Counted from the stretch's first letter, positions 1-7,639 are shown. The stretch: DNA of 8,461 nt from Clostridia bacterium (GCA_900754755.1 CAAEEC010000294.1:1-8461); one strand, 5' to 3'. The notes: generated by a model not told the origin, from the letters alone. Translations and numbers: made by a program.

Positions 1-422
1 CCGCCCGGCCTGGCGAGGCGCACAGCCTCGCCAAGGGCGCGCTCGCGCTCCTCGCGCGAAAACAAATGATACAGCGGGCCCAAAAGCAGCACAATATCAT
101 ACGCGCCGCTGGGCAAAAAATCCAGCGCTATCGCGTCGCCCTGAAACGCGCGAATGGATCTTTCGGCCCGCGCGTTTTCCCGCAAGCGAGAAAGGTTGCT
201 TTCCACCAATTCCACCGCGTCCACGGCGCAGCCTTGCCGGGCGAGCGCCAGCGCATAGCGCCCCGTGCCCGCGCCAATATCCGCCACGCGCATGCCCGTC
301 TGGAGATAGCGCTCGATAAATCGCATGGTTGTGCGATACTCTACCTGGCCATGCCGGGAAAGCAGTCGGGCCTCTTCATTTTCTCCCGCATAAAACCGCT
401 CCATGGATTCCTTTGCGTTCAA
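1..422 (-). CDS. Class I SAM-dependent methyltransferase, C-terminus cut by window edge
   Basis: About 140 codons of a Rossmann-fold methyltransferase, running off the window at position 1. The N-terminal half is present: a short helical lead (MERFYAGENEEARLLSR from the internal Met), then motif I with the glycine-rich SAM loop (VADIGAGTGRYAL), an acidic strand-2 end (VDAVELVE), a GD pair after the third strand (QGDAIALDF), and the strand-4 motif YDIVLLLGPLYHLF. These are typical of the Methyltransf_11/25 type; the substrate cannot be read. I chose the TTG start at 422 because an excellent Shine-Dalgarno (AAGGAGG, 430-436) lies 7 nt upstream. An in-frame ATG at 404 has a weaker AAGGA only 4 nt away and is the alternative. 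The gene follows paaK by 32 nt with no terminator between, so it is probably the last visible gene of the T-box operon. Its link to aromatic amino-acid metabolism is unknown and may be only positional. Confidence 0.85.
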   Translation of the reverse strand, partial: MNAKESMERFYAGENEEARLLSRHGQVEYRTTMRFIERYLQTGMRVADIGAGTGRYALALARQGCAVDAVELVESNLSRLRENARAERSIRAFQGDAIALDFLPSGAYDIVLLLGPLYHLFSREERERALGEAVRLARPG

Positions 423-427
423 GCCAT

Positions 428-437
428 CCCCTCCTTT
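428..437 (-). promoter_or_regulatory. Ribosome binding site deciding the TTG start of the methyltransferase
   Basis: AAAGGAGGGG on the minus strand. The AAGGAGG core (430-436) is 7 nt from TTG at 422. An ATG that directly abuts the purine run (ATGGCTTGA) meets a stop after two codons and cannot be the start. Confidence 0.75.
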
Positions 438-454
438 GCCGCTCTGTTTCCGCC

Positions 455-1693
455 TCAATACCGGTTATCAAAAATCCGCGTGGATTTCTTTTCGCTGCGG
501 GGCAATTCGCCCATATCCACAGGCTTGGGCACCACGCTCACGCCGATGTGCGCCTTCACGTGCTGTTTCACCCGCTCGGCCAGCGCCTCGCGCGCCCCGC
601 CCGTCCATTCGGTTTCAAAAAAGAGGGTAATGATGTCCTTGCCTTCCAGATGGTCGATCATCACCTGGTATTCGCTGCTCACGCCCTCCACATCGCGCAG
701 GGTTTCGTCGATTTGTCCAGGGAAAATGTTCACGCCCTTCACCTTCACCATATCGTCGGTGCGACCCAGGATCATGCCCACGCGCGGATACGCGCAGCCG
801 CACGGGCATTTTCCGGGAATGGCGCGGGTCAAATCGTGCGTGCGATAGCGGATGAGCGGCGCGCCTTCCTTTTGCAAGGTGGTGATCACCAATTCGCCAA
901 TGGCGCCCTCGGGCACGGGCTTGCCGGTTTTGGGATCGACGATTTCAAAATACACATAGTCATCGAACATATGCATGCCGCTGTCCTCGTCGCAGCTGAT
1001 GCCGATGCCCGGGCCATAGATTTCCGTCAGCCCATAGATGTCATACAGCGAAACGCCCAGTTCGCTGGCGATGCGCTTGCGCATTTTTTCGCCCCAGCGC
1101 TCGGAACCGATGATGCCCTTTTTCAGCTTGAGTTTATCGCGGATGCCGCGCCGGGCGATCTCCTCCGCTAAGAGAAGCGCGTAAGACGAAGTGGCGCCCA
1201 GCACGGTGCTGCCCATATCCTCCATAAAGCGCAGTTGCTTATCCGTGTTGCCCGGCCCCATGGGAATGGCCATCGCGCCCAGCAGCTCGCAGCCCGCCTG
1301 GAAGCCGATGCCCGCGGTCCACAGGCCATAACCGGGCGTGATCTGCACGCGATCCTTGGCCGTGACGCCGGCGATCTCGTAACAGCGCTTGAACATCAGC
1401 GCCCAATCGGCCACGTCCTTTTTCGTATAGGGGATGATCACCGGCGTGCCCGTGGTGCCGCTGGAAGAGTGGATGCGCACAATCTGCTCTTCCGGCACGG
1501 CGGCCAGGCCCAGCGGATAAGCTGCGCGCAAATCGTCCTTGTCCGTAAAGGGCAGCGCCTCAAAATCCGCCTGCGAGCGCACGTCGCCCGGCTCGATATC
1601 ACGAAACCGCTTGGCGTAAAATCCATTGGGAATGGTTTTTAAGTGGGCAATCTGCCCGCGAATGTTTTGCAGGATGCTTTCTGTCATTTGCAT
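455..1693 (-). CDS. paaK: Phenylacetate-CoA ligase family, probable arylacetate (indole/phenylacetate)-CoA ligase
   Basis: A 412-aa AMP-forming acyl-CoA ligase of the PaaK type. It would activate an arylacetate with ATP and CoA to arylacetyl-CoA, AMP and PPi in the cytosol. Visible motifs: the AMP/phosphate loop SSSGTTGTP (residues 76-84), YGLTE (220-224), YRTHDL (283-288), a cysteine cluster CPCGC (296-300) where PaaK proteins often bind metal, the hinge segment GRTDDMVKVKGVNIFP (310-325), and the C-terminal GELPRSEKKSTR with the lysines expected to act in adenylation (402/403). It is slightly shorter than the usual ~430 aa; the N-terminal helix is reduced. The ATG at 1693 is chosen because AAGGAGG lies 7 nt upstream; a second ATG two codons later is possible. 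Longer readings would run back into iorB. The start overlaps the iorB stop by 10 nt, implying translational coupling. The pairing with IorAB makes an arylacetate substrate likely; indole- versus phenyl- versus hydroxyphenylacetate cannot be told. Confidence 0.92.
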   Translation of the reverse strand: MQMTESILQNIRGQIAHLKTIPNGFYAKRFRDIEPGDVRSQADFEALPFTDKDDLRAAYPLGLAAVPEEQIVRIHSSSGTTGTPVIIPYTKKDVADWALMFKRCYEIAGVTAKDRVQITPGYGLWTAGIGFQAGCELLGAMAIPMGPGNTDKQLRFMEDMGSTVLGATSSYALLLAEEIARRGIRDKLKLKKGIIGSERWGEKMRKRIASELGVSLYDIYGLTEIYGPGIGISCDEDSGMHMFDDYVYFEIVDPKTGKPVPEGAIGELVITTLQKEGAPLIRYRTHDLTRAIPGKCPCGCAYPRVGMILGRTDDMVKVKGVNIFPGQIDETLRDVEGVSSEYQVMIDHLEGKDIITLFFETEWTGGAREALAERVKQHVKAHIGVSVVPKPVDMGELPRSEKKSTRIFDNRY

Positions 1694-2283
1694 TGCGGAT
1701 CCTCCTTGGCGTTGGCGCCGAATTCCAGCGCCTTCAGGTTCATTTCCAGCACCGCGCCGGAGAGCTTTGCGCGCAGCGCGCGCTCCACATCCTCCAGCGC
1801 AATGGGCAGCGCGCCCTGCCGGGCGACCGCGCCCAGCAGCGCCACATTGAGTGCGCGCTTTGTGCCGCAGATTTCGGCCACCTGCCGCGCGTCGATCGTG
1901 GTGAGCGCCGCCACGCGGCGGCGCAAATCGCGCAGCAGGGCTTCCACATCGTATACTTCGCCCGCCAGCGAACCCATCACAGGCTGCACTGGCGTGACGC
2001 ACACCACGGCGGGCGCGCCGGGCGCGAGATAGGGCAGGCAGCGCACCGCCTCGCCTGGCTCAAAGCCCACCAGGATGTCGGCCTTGCCCAGCGGGATCAG
2101 CGGCGATTGGCATTCCTCCCCGATGCGCACATGGCTCACCACACAGCCGCCGCGCTGCGCCATGCCGATGGTCTCCGTGGTGCGGGCAAAATGGCCGCAC
2201 TCCATGGCCGCCTGCGCGATCAGGCGGGACGCGAGGACGGTGCCCTGCCCGCCCACGCCGCACAAAAGACAGTTTTTATTCAC
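1684..2283 (-). CDS. iorB: Indolepyruvate:ferredoxin oxidoreductase, beta (gamma-domain) subunit
   Basis: A 199-aa protein of the pyruvate ferredoxin/flavodoxin oxidoreductase gamma-domain family, the small partner of IorA. Together they interconvert arylpyruvate + CoA + oxidised ferredoxin and arylacetyl-CoA + CO2 + reduced ferredoxin. Seen in the sequence: an N-terminal glycine-rich GVGGQGTVLAS (residues 9-19), TIGMAQRGG (39-47) and the KRALNVALLGA stretch. Length and motif order match the stand-alone IorB subunit. The start is GTG at 2283; its codons GTG-AAT-AA overlap the iorA stop by 8 nt, and a GGGAGG sits 9 nt upstream inside the iorA end. The 3' end overlaps paaK. Three genes chained by overlaps indicate one mRNA and coupled translation, as expected for subunits of one enzyme and a pathway partner. 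Confidence 0.94.
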   Translation of the reverse strand: MNKNCLLCGVGGQGTVLASRLIAQAAMECGHFARTTETIGMAQRGGCVVSHVRIGEECQSPLIPLGKADILVGFEPGEAVRCLPYLAPGAPAVVCVTPVQPVMGSLAGEVYDVEALLRDLRRRVAALTTIDARQVAEICGTKRALNVALLGAVARQGALPIALEDVERALRAKLSGAVLEMNLKALEFGANAKEDPQCK

Positions 2284-4063
2284 GGCCAGCGCCTCCCTTC
2301 AGGCAATTCACGGGACAAACTTGCTGGCACAGCGTGCAGCCCGTGCACAGCGAAGCGTCGATTTGCGCCTTCCCCTCTTGCATAAACAGCGCGGGGCAAC
2401 CCAGTTCGCGCACGCAGCGGCGGCAGCCCAGACAGGCCTCGCGATCCACCGTGAGCGGCTTTGCGCCCTTCACCAGCGAAACGCACGGCCCCTCCAGCAC
2501 CACCGCGCGCACGCGGCCGCGCAGCGCCGCGGCCTGCGCGATGGCCGCCTTGGCCGCCTGCAAATCGAAGGCGCTCGCGCGCCACACGGGCACGCCCAGG
2601 CCTTCCAGCACCTTGGGAATGGACATGGGCGCAGCCTGCCCGCCCATCATGGTCGCGCCCGTGCCGGGGTGGGGCTGGCGACCCGTCATGGCCGTGGTGG
2701 AATTGTCCAACACCACGATCACTTCGTCCGCGCCGTTGTAAATCGCGTTCACCACGCCGGGAATGCCCGTGTGGAAGAACGTGGAATCGCCGATGAAAGC
2801 AAACGCCGTGGTATCCTTTTCCATGCGGGCAATGCCCTGCGCCATCGTTACGCCCGCGCCCATACACAGGCAGGTGTCCACCATGTTGAGCGGCGCGGCG
2901 TTGCCCAGCGTATAGCAGCCGATGTCGCCGCAAAAGACCGCCTTTTGTCCCTTCATGGCCTGTTTCACCGCGTAAAACGAGCCGCGGTGCGGGCAGCCCG
3001 CGCACAACACCGGCGGGCGCACGGGCAATTTGCCCTCCAGCGGCGCGGAAGCCGCCGCCTTATGCTCTTCCCGCCCGAGGACCGCCGCCATGGCCGCGCG
3101 CACGCTTTCCACGCTCAGTTCCCCCGCCACGGGCACATGTCCCGTATGTTTGCCCAGAATGCGCACGGGCAAATGGTGTTTGCCGCACAGGCGCGTGAGC
3201 GCGTCCTCAATCACGGGATCCAATTCTTCCAGCGCGAGTACCGCGTCCACTTCCCGCAGGAACGATAGCGCCAATTCTTCCGGGAAGGGATAGGGCGTGG
3301 CGATTTCCAGATAGCGCGCGGGGAATCCCGCCTCGCGCGCATAGGCCGCCGCGACGCCGCCCATGGCAATGCCCAGCCTGCCTTCTCCATACAGCCGGTT
3401 GCCCGCATAGCGGGAAAATTCTGCGGCCAGCGCTTCCTCCTCCGCCACGAGCCGTTTCTTGGCGGCATAGGCCAGGCGGGGGAAGATCACCCACTTTTCG
3501 CTCTTGGCAAAGCCGCGCACGCCCCGCGGCGCGGCGGGCGGTTCCGCCGCCACGCTCGCGCAGCTATGGCACACGCGCGTGGTGGGCCGCAGGATCACTG
3601 GCCGCTTCCATTTTTCGGAGCAGGCGAGCGCGTCCTTGGCCATCTGATAGGCCTGTTCCGGCGTCTGCGGATCGAACACCGGGATGCGCGCATAGCGGCC
3701 AAAATGCCGCGTATCCTGCTCGGTCTGTGAGGAAATGGGGCCGGGATCGTCGGCCACCAGCACCACCAGCGCGCCGCCTTCCACGCCCAAATAGTTCAGG
3801 CTCATCAGCGGGTCGCTGGCCACGTTCAGGCCCACCTGTTTCATCGTGACCATCGCGCGCGCGCCCGCCAGCGCCGCGCCCGCCGCCACTTCCAGCGCCG
3901 CTTTTTCGTTCACCGACCATTCCACGTACACGCCTTCCGGCCTGCGCTTGGCCACGGTTTCCAGCACCTCGGTCGAAGGCGTGCCCGGATAGCCGCAAAC
4001 CAATTGCACCCCGGCGGCCAAAGCGCCCAAGGCAATGGCCTCGTTGCCCATCAACAGTTCCAT
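2276..4063 (-). CDS. iorA: Indolepyruvate:ferredoxin oxidoreductase, alpha subunit (TPP and 2x[4Fe-4S])
   Basis: A 595-aa catalytic subunit. In order: an N-terminal pyrimidine-binding/transketolase-like domain (LMGNEAIALGALAAG, CGYPGTPSTE, with the EWSVNEKAA segment around 48-56); a middle domain; the CAGCPHRGSFYA signature (354-365); a TPP pyrophosphate-binding domain (GDIGCYTLG 379-387; GDS at 425-427 and DNS at 453-455, the GD-X~25-N thiamine motif); and a C-terminal ferredoxin domain with Cys544/547/550/556 and Cys573/576/579/583 for two [4Fe-4S] clusters. All expected residues are present, so it looks functional. The ATG at 4063 is chosen over the ATG at 4069 because the Shine-Dalgarno AAGGAG (4072-4077) is 8 nt from the former and 2 nt from the latter. 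The gene lies 39 nt downstream of the T-box terminator, so its expression should depend on tRNA-mediated antitermination. The family accepts indole-, phenyl- and hydroxyphenylpyruvate and is reversible; the context favours the carboxylating direction. Confidence 0.95.
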   Translation of the reverse strand: MELLMGNEAIALGALAAGVQLVCGYPGTPSTEVLETVAKRRPEGVYVEWSVNEKAALEVAAGAALAGARAMVTMKQVGLNVASDPLMSLNYLGVEGGALVVLVADDPGPISSQTEQDTRHFGRYARIPVFDPQTPEQAYQMAKDALACSEKWKRPVILRPTTRVCHSCASVAAEPPAAPRGVRGFAKSEKWVIFPRLAYAAKKRLVAEEEALAAEFSRYAGNRLYGEGRLGIAMGGVAAAYAREAGFPARYLEIATPYPFPEELALSFLREVDAVLALEELDPVIEDALTRLCGKHHLPVRILGKHTGHVPVAGELSVESVRAAMAAVLGREEHKAAASAPLEGKLPVRPPVLCAGCPHRGSFYAVKQAMKGQKAVFCGDIGCYTLGNAAPLNMVDTCLCMGAGVTMAQGIARMEKDTTAFAFIGDSTFFHTGIPGVVNAIYNGADEVIVVLDNSTTAMTGRQPHPGTGATMMGGQAAPMSIPKVLEGLGVPVWRASAFDLQAAKAAIAQAAALRGRVRAVVLEGPCVSLVKGAKPLTVDREACLGCRRCVRELGCPALFMQEGKAQIDASLCTGCTLCQQVCPVNCLKGGAGRE

Positions 4064-4071
4064 TCGCATCT

Positions 4072-4077
4072 CTCCTT
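4072..4077 (-). promoter_or_regulatory. Ribosome binding site of iorA
   Basis: AAGGAG on the minus strand, 8 nt before ATG 4063 and only 2 nt before the in-frame ATG 4069. It therefore decides for the shorter, 595-aa form. Confidence 0.7.
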
Positions 4078-4101
4078 ACGCGTTTTCCCCTGTGAGAATA
4101 C

Positions 4102-4132
4102 AAAAAAGTCCGCCCCGTCAAAGGGCGGACTT
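4102..4132 (-). terminator. Intrinsic terminator of the T-box leader
   Basis: A perfect 10-bp stem AAGTCCGCCC (4123-4132) with GGGCGGACTT (4106-4115), a 7-nt loop, and a T6 tract at 4102-4107. It should stop transcription before iorA when the tRNA is charged. It may also stop read-through from the mannosidase gene upstream, which has no terminator of its own that I can see. Confidence 0.93.
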
Positions 4133-4152
4133 CCATCCGCGGTACCACCTTT
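4120..4152 (-). promoter_or_regulatory. T-box antiterminator
   Basis: AAAGG (4148-4152) pairs with CCTTT (4120-4124), and GCGGA (4136-4140) pairs with TCCGC (4125-4129). They are separated by the canonical 7-nt bulge TGGTACC (4141-4147). The bulge UGGU would pair with a tRNA 3' end ACCA, or GCCA through a wobble. The 3' strand overlaps the terminator's 5' arm, so the two folds exclude each other. Confidence 0.93.
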
Positions 4153-4371
4153 GCTGCCCGCCAAAGCGGGCCGCTCTTTCCCAGGAATGCCAACACATCC
4201 CCTGCCGTTAACGCCGGCTTACGGCTTGGATACTGAGCGTCGCGCCGTTCCCCTCGCCCTCCGCGGGCCATTTGCCGTGCCGCCTTGCCGCGGGGCTCTC
4301 AGCCTCCCCCGCTCTCTGTGGGCGCGCGCAACGGTTTGATTTCCGCATCACAGGATTGAAATATTGTAGCC

Positions 4372-4400
4372 ATTGTACCATCCCGGCGGCGGTCTGTCAA
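4372..4400 (-). promoter_or_regulatory. Sigma-A promoter of the T-box/iorAB-paaK operon
   Basis: -35 TTGACA (4395-4400), a 17-nt spacer and -10 TACAAT (4372-4377) on the minus strand: six of six and five of six consensus positions at ideal spacing. Predicted start is around 4365-4367, giving a leader of about 260 nt up to the terminator. The -35 lies 44 nt past the mannosidase stop codon. A second TACAAT a few bases downstream lacks a correctly spaced -35. Confidence 0.88.
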
Positions 4401-4444
4401 GCGAAATCCACCATTGTTCATCTCGCGTTCGATTTTTTGTTCGC

Positions 4445-7400
4445 TCAACCGCGTTTTACCAGGATGGACTGGATCTCAAAGGGCCGGAAGGAAAGCTCCA
4501 CGCAATCGTCCAGCACAAAGAGTTCTTCCTCAATCTCTTCCAGCATGTTCACGCGATAGACATGCGCCACCTCGCAAGAGAAACTCAGCGTACACTTCGT
4601 GTGGCAACGCTCGGCCTCAAACAGGCGCAGCACAAAGGCATCCTCCACGTCTTCCGCGCATTTCACCGATTCAATCAGAATATTGCTTTGCGAGACCGTC
4701 GCCAAAGGCTCGTCCTCCAGCGTGAGGCCCGGCGCCCACAGCGTGGGATAATTCAACTCGCGCGCAGGCGCGATCACATTCTCCGCGCCCATGGGGCCCA
4801 AGTGCGGCAGCAATGCATACAGCATTTCATGCCGGCCCGCGTCGCCGCTGGGATCCGGCCGGCAGCCGCCCTTGTGCAGCGTAAGCCGGATATCGCTTTC
4901 GTTCACAGACACGCCGTATTTGCAATCGTTGAGCAGCGCAACACCATAGCGGCTTTCCGAAAGATCCGTCCATTCATGGTTGCACACCTCAAACTTGGCG
5001 GCTTCCCAGCTATTGTTGCGCGTGGTGGGGCGCTCGATATGGCCAAACTGGATTTCATGCTTGGCCACGCTGGCGCTGACATTCACGTCGAACCCCGCCT
5101 TGAGCAGCGCATGCTTTTCCTGCCACTCCACCAGCAGGTGGAAGTCCACGCGCGGATCTTCCGCGTACAGCACCGTATCGACGGTGACGGAGGAATGCTC
5201 GCCCAGGGCGTACACCGCGCGAATGCGCAGTTCCACCGCGCCATCGCTCACAACCGCGCGCGAGAGCAGCCGCCGCACAGGGCGAAGCTTGGCTGCCTGG
5301 TCGGAATCGATATCCCAGTTGTCCCAATCGGCGGGCACGTCTTCGCCCAGATACAGCGTGCCCAGCGGCTCGCCGCCCGCCCGGCGCAATTCCCGTCCAT
5401 CGGCCCGCTTATCCCGCAGGGAAGCAATATAGCCGCATTCGTCGAACTGAACGACATACAGCGGCGTTTCCACGCAGGTTGCGTCCGGCGAAACATCAAA
5501 GGCGCTTTCCAAATCCGGCCCATAGGGGGCAAGCGTGAACGACTGCATCGACAACGGCTCCAGCGTCACGCCCACGCAGGCGATCTGCGCGCGGCCCAAA
5601 GGATCCGTATAGCGCTGGTACGCCGCGTCCGCGATGATCATCCCTTCATCCGGGAAAACGACGGCATCGTTGCGCGCGTGGGAAAGCGTGTTCATCAGCG
5701 TCACGTGCCCGCTGCCTTCCAGCGAAGCGACCGCATTGTCTGCGTTCTGCCCCTCAAACGTGCGCAATCCATCCTCCTCGCCAAGCAATTTTGTGGCGAT
5801 CAACCGCTTCAGGATATAGCCTCCTGTGTGCGCCCGCGCACGCTGGATAACGCCCGACACTTCCCGACGGGCGCGCTCATTGACACTGGCGATCGACGTG
5901 CCCGGCAGAATGTCGTGGAACTGATTTTGCAGCAAAATCTTGTATAGCGCGTCCGTCTGCGCGTCCTTGGGCTTGCGCGCGTACACATTGACGAATTCCA
6001 TATCGTGCAGGGCGATTTCCGCCTTGCGGTTGTTCCGCTTGATATCGTGCATCTGCGTGAGCGTGCCCCGGTGCAGTTCCAGGTACAACTCGCCTCGGTA
6101 TTCCGGCAGCGCGCCCTCCTGGGCCTGTTCTTCTAGCCTGCGCATGAATTCGCTCGCACACACATAGCGCACCGCGGGTATGCCCCGCATCTTTACCGTG
6201 CGCCGCGCCAATTCCACCATGCCTTCCGTCGGCCCGCCGCCGCCGTCGCCAAAGCCGAAGGCCAACAGTTTCTGGTCCGAAGCCTGCTTATCGGGGATTT
6301 CCGCGATGGCGCGTTCCACATTCTTCACATCCGGGAACGTGTGGATCAAATTGAAATGCGTGACCACGCCGCTGCCATCCATGCCCCGCCACACAAAGGA
6401 ATCCACCGGGAATTTGTTGAGATCGTTCCAGCCGATTTTGGTGGTGCAAAAATATTTCACACCGCATTCGCGCAAAATCTGCGGCAGGGCCGCATTGTAC
6501 CCAAAGGTATCCGGCAGCCAGAAACAATCGCTGGTGTAGCCAAAATGTTCGCGTGTGAACCGCTGTCCATACAAAAACTGCCGCGCGATGGATTCGCCGG
6601 AAGGAATGTTGCAATCGCACTCCACCCACACGCCGCCGTTGGGCTCGTAGCGCCCTTCGAGCACGCGCTGGCGAATCCCTTCGAAAATTGCCGGATAATA
6701 TTGGCGCATCCAATCCAGATGCAACGCGGAAGACTGGAAAAAACGGTATTCGGGATAGCGTTCCATCAGTCGCAACGCCTGAGAATACGTGCGCGCGCAC
6801 TTACGGATCGTCTCGTCCATGGGCCACAGCCAGGCGCTGTCCATATGCGAATGCCCAAAAATCCCCACGAAACCGCGCGTACCGTCTTCCCCTTCGCGCG
6901 CAGCTAGCACATCCGCCATATCCGCCCGGCAGGCCTGCGCCGAAGCATGGATCTCTTCCGCGCTGTGGTTGGCCGGATCCTGGATCAGATCCACAAAAAC
7001 CTTATCCAGCGCCGCGCGCGCCCTGCGGCGCAAAAAGTTGTCCGCGGGCAAATCCGCCGCCTCGAGTACGGTCATCAAATCGAAGCACATCGCGTGTACC
7101 GCTTCATCCAGCACCAGCACGTCCACGCCGCGGAACACGTGGGAAAACGCGCCTTCCGCCGGTTCGTCGCAGCCGTAATTTTCATAGGGCTGCGTGCCCG
7201 GGCAATGGTGCCCCGCGTAGCATTCGAACGCAACCGGGAATTCCTCGCCCGCTTGCGCCGCCTGGGTGAGGAACAGCGCGCTGTGCTCCCCGCCCAGAAA
7301 GTGGTTCTTGCTGTTGATGATGCCGCAAGGTACGTCCCGCAAAAAACAGAGCGTTTCCACCGCACCGGTGTCCGGCCGCAAATACACGCTTTTCCCCGCG

Positions 7401-7639
7401 GCTTCTTGCGGGATCTTCACATTCAACCGGAGCCACAGGTTGTTCCATTCGCCGCCCCACGTCGCGCCCGCGTTTATCGGTTCCCAACCATCCTCCGGGG
7501 GCGTTCGAAGATGCTCTTGGGTTTGTAAAGCTTCCGCCCCGTCGATGTGCGCCACCTTTCTCAGCATCCACTTGGCGTACAATTCATTGGCCGAGCGGAG
7601 CTTCGCCAGGGTGCGCTGCGCATAAGGTTCATAGTGCAT
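4445..7639 (-). CDS. Cytosolic alpha-mannosidase, glycoside hydrolase family 38
   Basis: A 1064-aa GH38 enzyme, a metal-dependent retaining exo-alpha-mannosidase; the length suits the large cytosolic type. Layout: a non-catalytic N-terminal region (about 1-250); the catalytic domain opening with GHSHMDSAWLWP, where His265 and Asp267 fit the family's metal-binding HxD; WLPDTFGYN, whose Asp377 fits the catalytic nucleophile; GFGDGGGGPT (462-471); LELHRGTLT with His523 as a candidate further metal ligand; then a long beta-rich C-terminal region. There is no signal peptide or membrane segment, so it should act on imported mannosides. No transporter or kinase gene is adjacent, so the natural substrate is open. 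The ATG at 7639 has GGAGG 6 nt upstream. The gene stands alone between its own promoter (7727-7755) and the T-box operon promoter. Expression is probably substrate-controlled through the dyad at 7699-7721. Confidence 0.95.
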   Translation of the reverse strand: MHYEPYAQRTLAKLRSANELYAKWMLRKVAHIDGAEALQTQEHLRTPPEDGWEPINAGATWGGEWNNLWLRLNVKIPQEAAGKSVYLRPDTGAVETLCFLRDVPCGIINSKNHFLGGEHSALFLTQAAQAGEEFPVAFECYAGHHCPGTQPYENYGCDEPAEGAFSHVFRGVDVLVLDEAVHAMCFDLMTVLEAADLPADNFLRRRARAALDKVFVDLIQDPANHSAEEIHASAQACRADMADVLAAREGEDGTRGFVGIFGHSHMDSAWLWPMDETIRKCARTYSQALRLMERYPEYRFFQSSALHLDWMRQYYPAIFEGIRQRVLEGRYEPNGGVWVECDCNIPSGESIARQFLYGQRFTREHFGYTSDCFWLPDTFGYNAALPQILRECGVKYFCTTKIGWNDLNKFPVDSFVWRGMDGSGVVTHFNLIHTFPDVKNVERAIAEIPDKQASDQKLLAFGFGDGGGGPTEGMVELARRTVKMRGIPAVRYVCASEFMRRLEEQAQEGALPEYRGELYLELHRGTLTQMHDIKRNNRKAEIALHDMEFVNVYARKPKDAQTDALYKILLQNQFHDILPGTSIASVNERARREVSGVIQRARAHTGGYILKRLIATKLLGEEDGLRTFEGQNADNAVASLEGSGHVTLMNTLSHARNDAVVFPDEGMIIADAAYQRYTDPLGRAQIACVGVTLEPLSMQSFTLAPYGPDLESAFDVSPDATCVETPLYVVQFDECGYIASLRDKRADGRELRRAGGEPLGTLYLGEDVPADWDNWDIDSDQAAKLRPVRRLLSRAVVSDGAVELRIRAVYALGEHSSVTVDTVLYAEDPRVDFHLLVEWQEKHALLKAGFDVNVSASVAKHEIQFGHIERPTTRNNSWEAAKFEVCNHEWTDLSESRYGVALLNDCKYGVSVNESDIRLTLHKGGCRPDPSGDAGRHEMLYALLPHLGPMGAENVIAPARELNYPTLWAPGLTLEDEPLATVSQSNILIESVKCAEDVEDAFVLRLFEAERCHTKCTLSFSCEVAHVYRVNMLEEIEEELFVLDDCVELSFRPFEIQSILVKRG

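Larger units (their letters stand above)
4102..4365 (-). ncRNA. T-box riboswitch (tRNA-sensing leader) of the iorAB-paaK operon
   Basis: A complete T-box leader on the minus strand. It holds the T-box core GGTGGTACCGCGGA (4136-4149), a perfectly formed antiterminator, a competing terminator and an upstream Stem I. Stem I features: the AGAGAG motif (4312-4317); an apical hairpin of 6 bp (4307-4312 with 4290-4295) and 11-nt loop; CCGT/ACGG (4331-4334 with 4275-4278); and GCGG/CCGC (4343-4346 with 4263-4266). The last two helices enclose an internal loop AAATCAAA opposite CAAATGGC. The latter (4267-4274) is the probable specifier side, with TGG (Trp) at 4268-4270 or ATG (Met) at 4269-4271. A 6-bp hairpin GCCCGC-TTTG-GCGGGC (4156-4171) sits just before the T-box, as Stem III does. 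Uncharged cognate tRNA would bind both the specifier and the UGGU bulge and permit transcription into iorA. The class is certain; the amino acid is not. The 5' boundary is inferred from the promoter. Confidence 0.95.

Noticed and set aside
1694..2002. Long N-terminal extension of the PaaK frame
   Set aside because: It lies wholly inside iorB, is Arg/Ala/Gly-rich without similarity to the family, and the strong ribosome binding site points to ATG 1693.
2075..3268. 397-codon plus-strand open frame antisense to iorA and iorB
   Set aside because: It is a shadow of genuine coding sequence with conserved TPP and ferredoxin motifs; the translation is low-complexity and has no start signal.
4363..4368. 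Second TACAAT as an alternative -10 for the T-box operon
   Set aside because: The only good -35 (TTGACA) would be about 26 nt away, whereas the upstream TACAAT has an ideal 17-nt spacer.
4373..5947. 524-codon plus-strand open frame antisense to the mannosidase
   Set aside because: The minus strand here encodes a GH38 enzyme with intact motifs. The antisense product is a His/Arg/Ala-rich sequence without domains, a usual by-product of GC-rich codon use.
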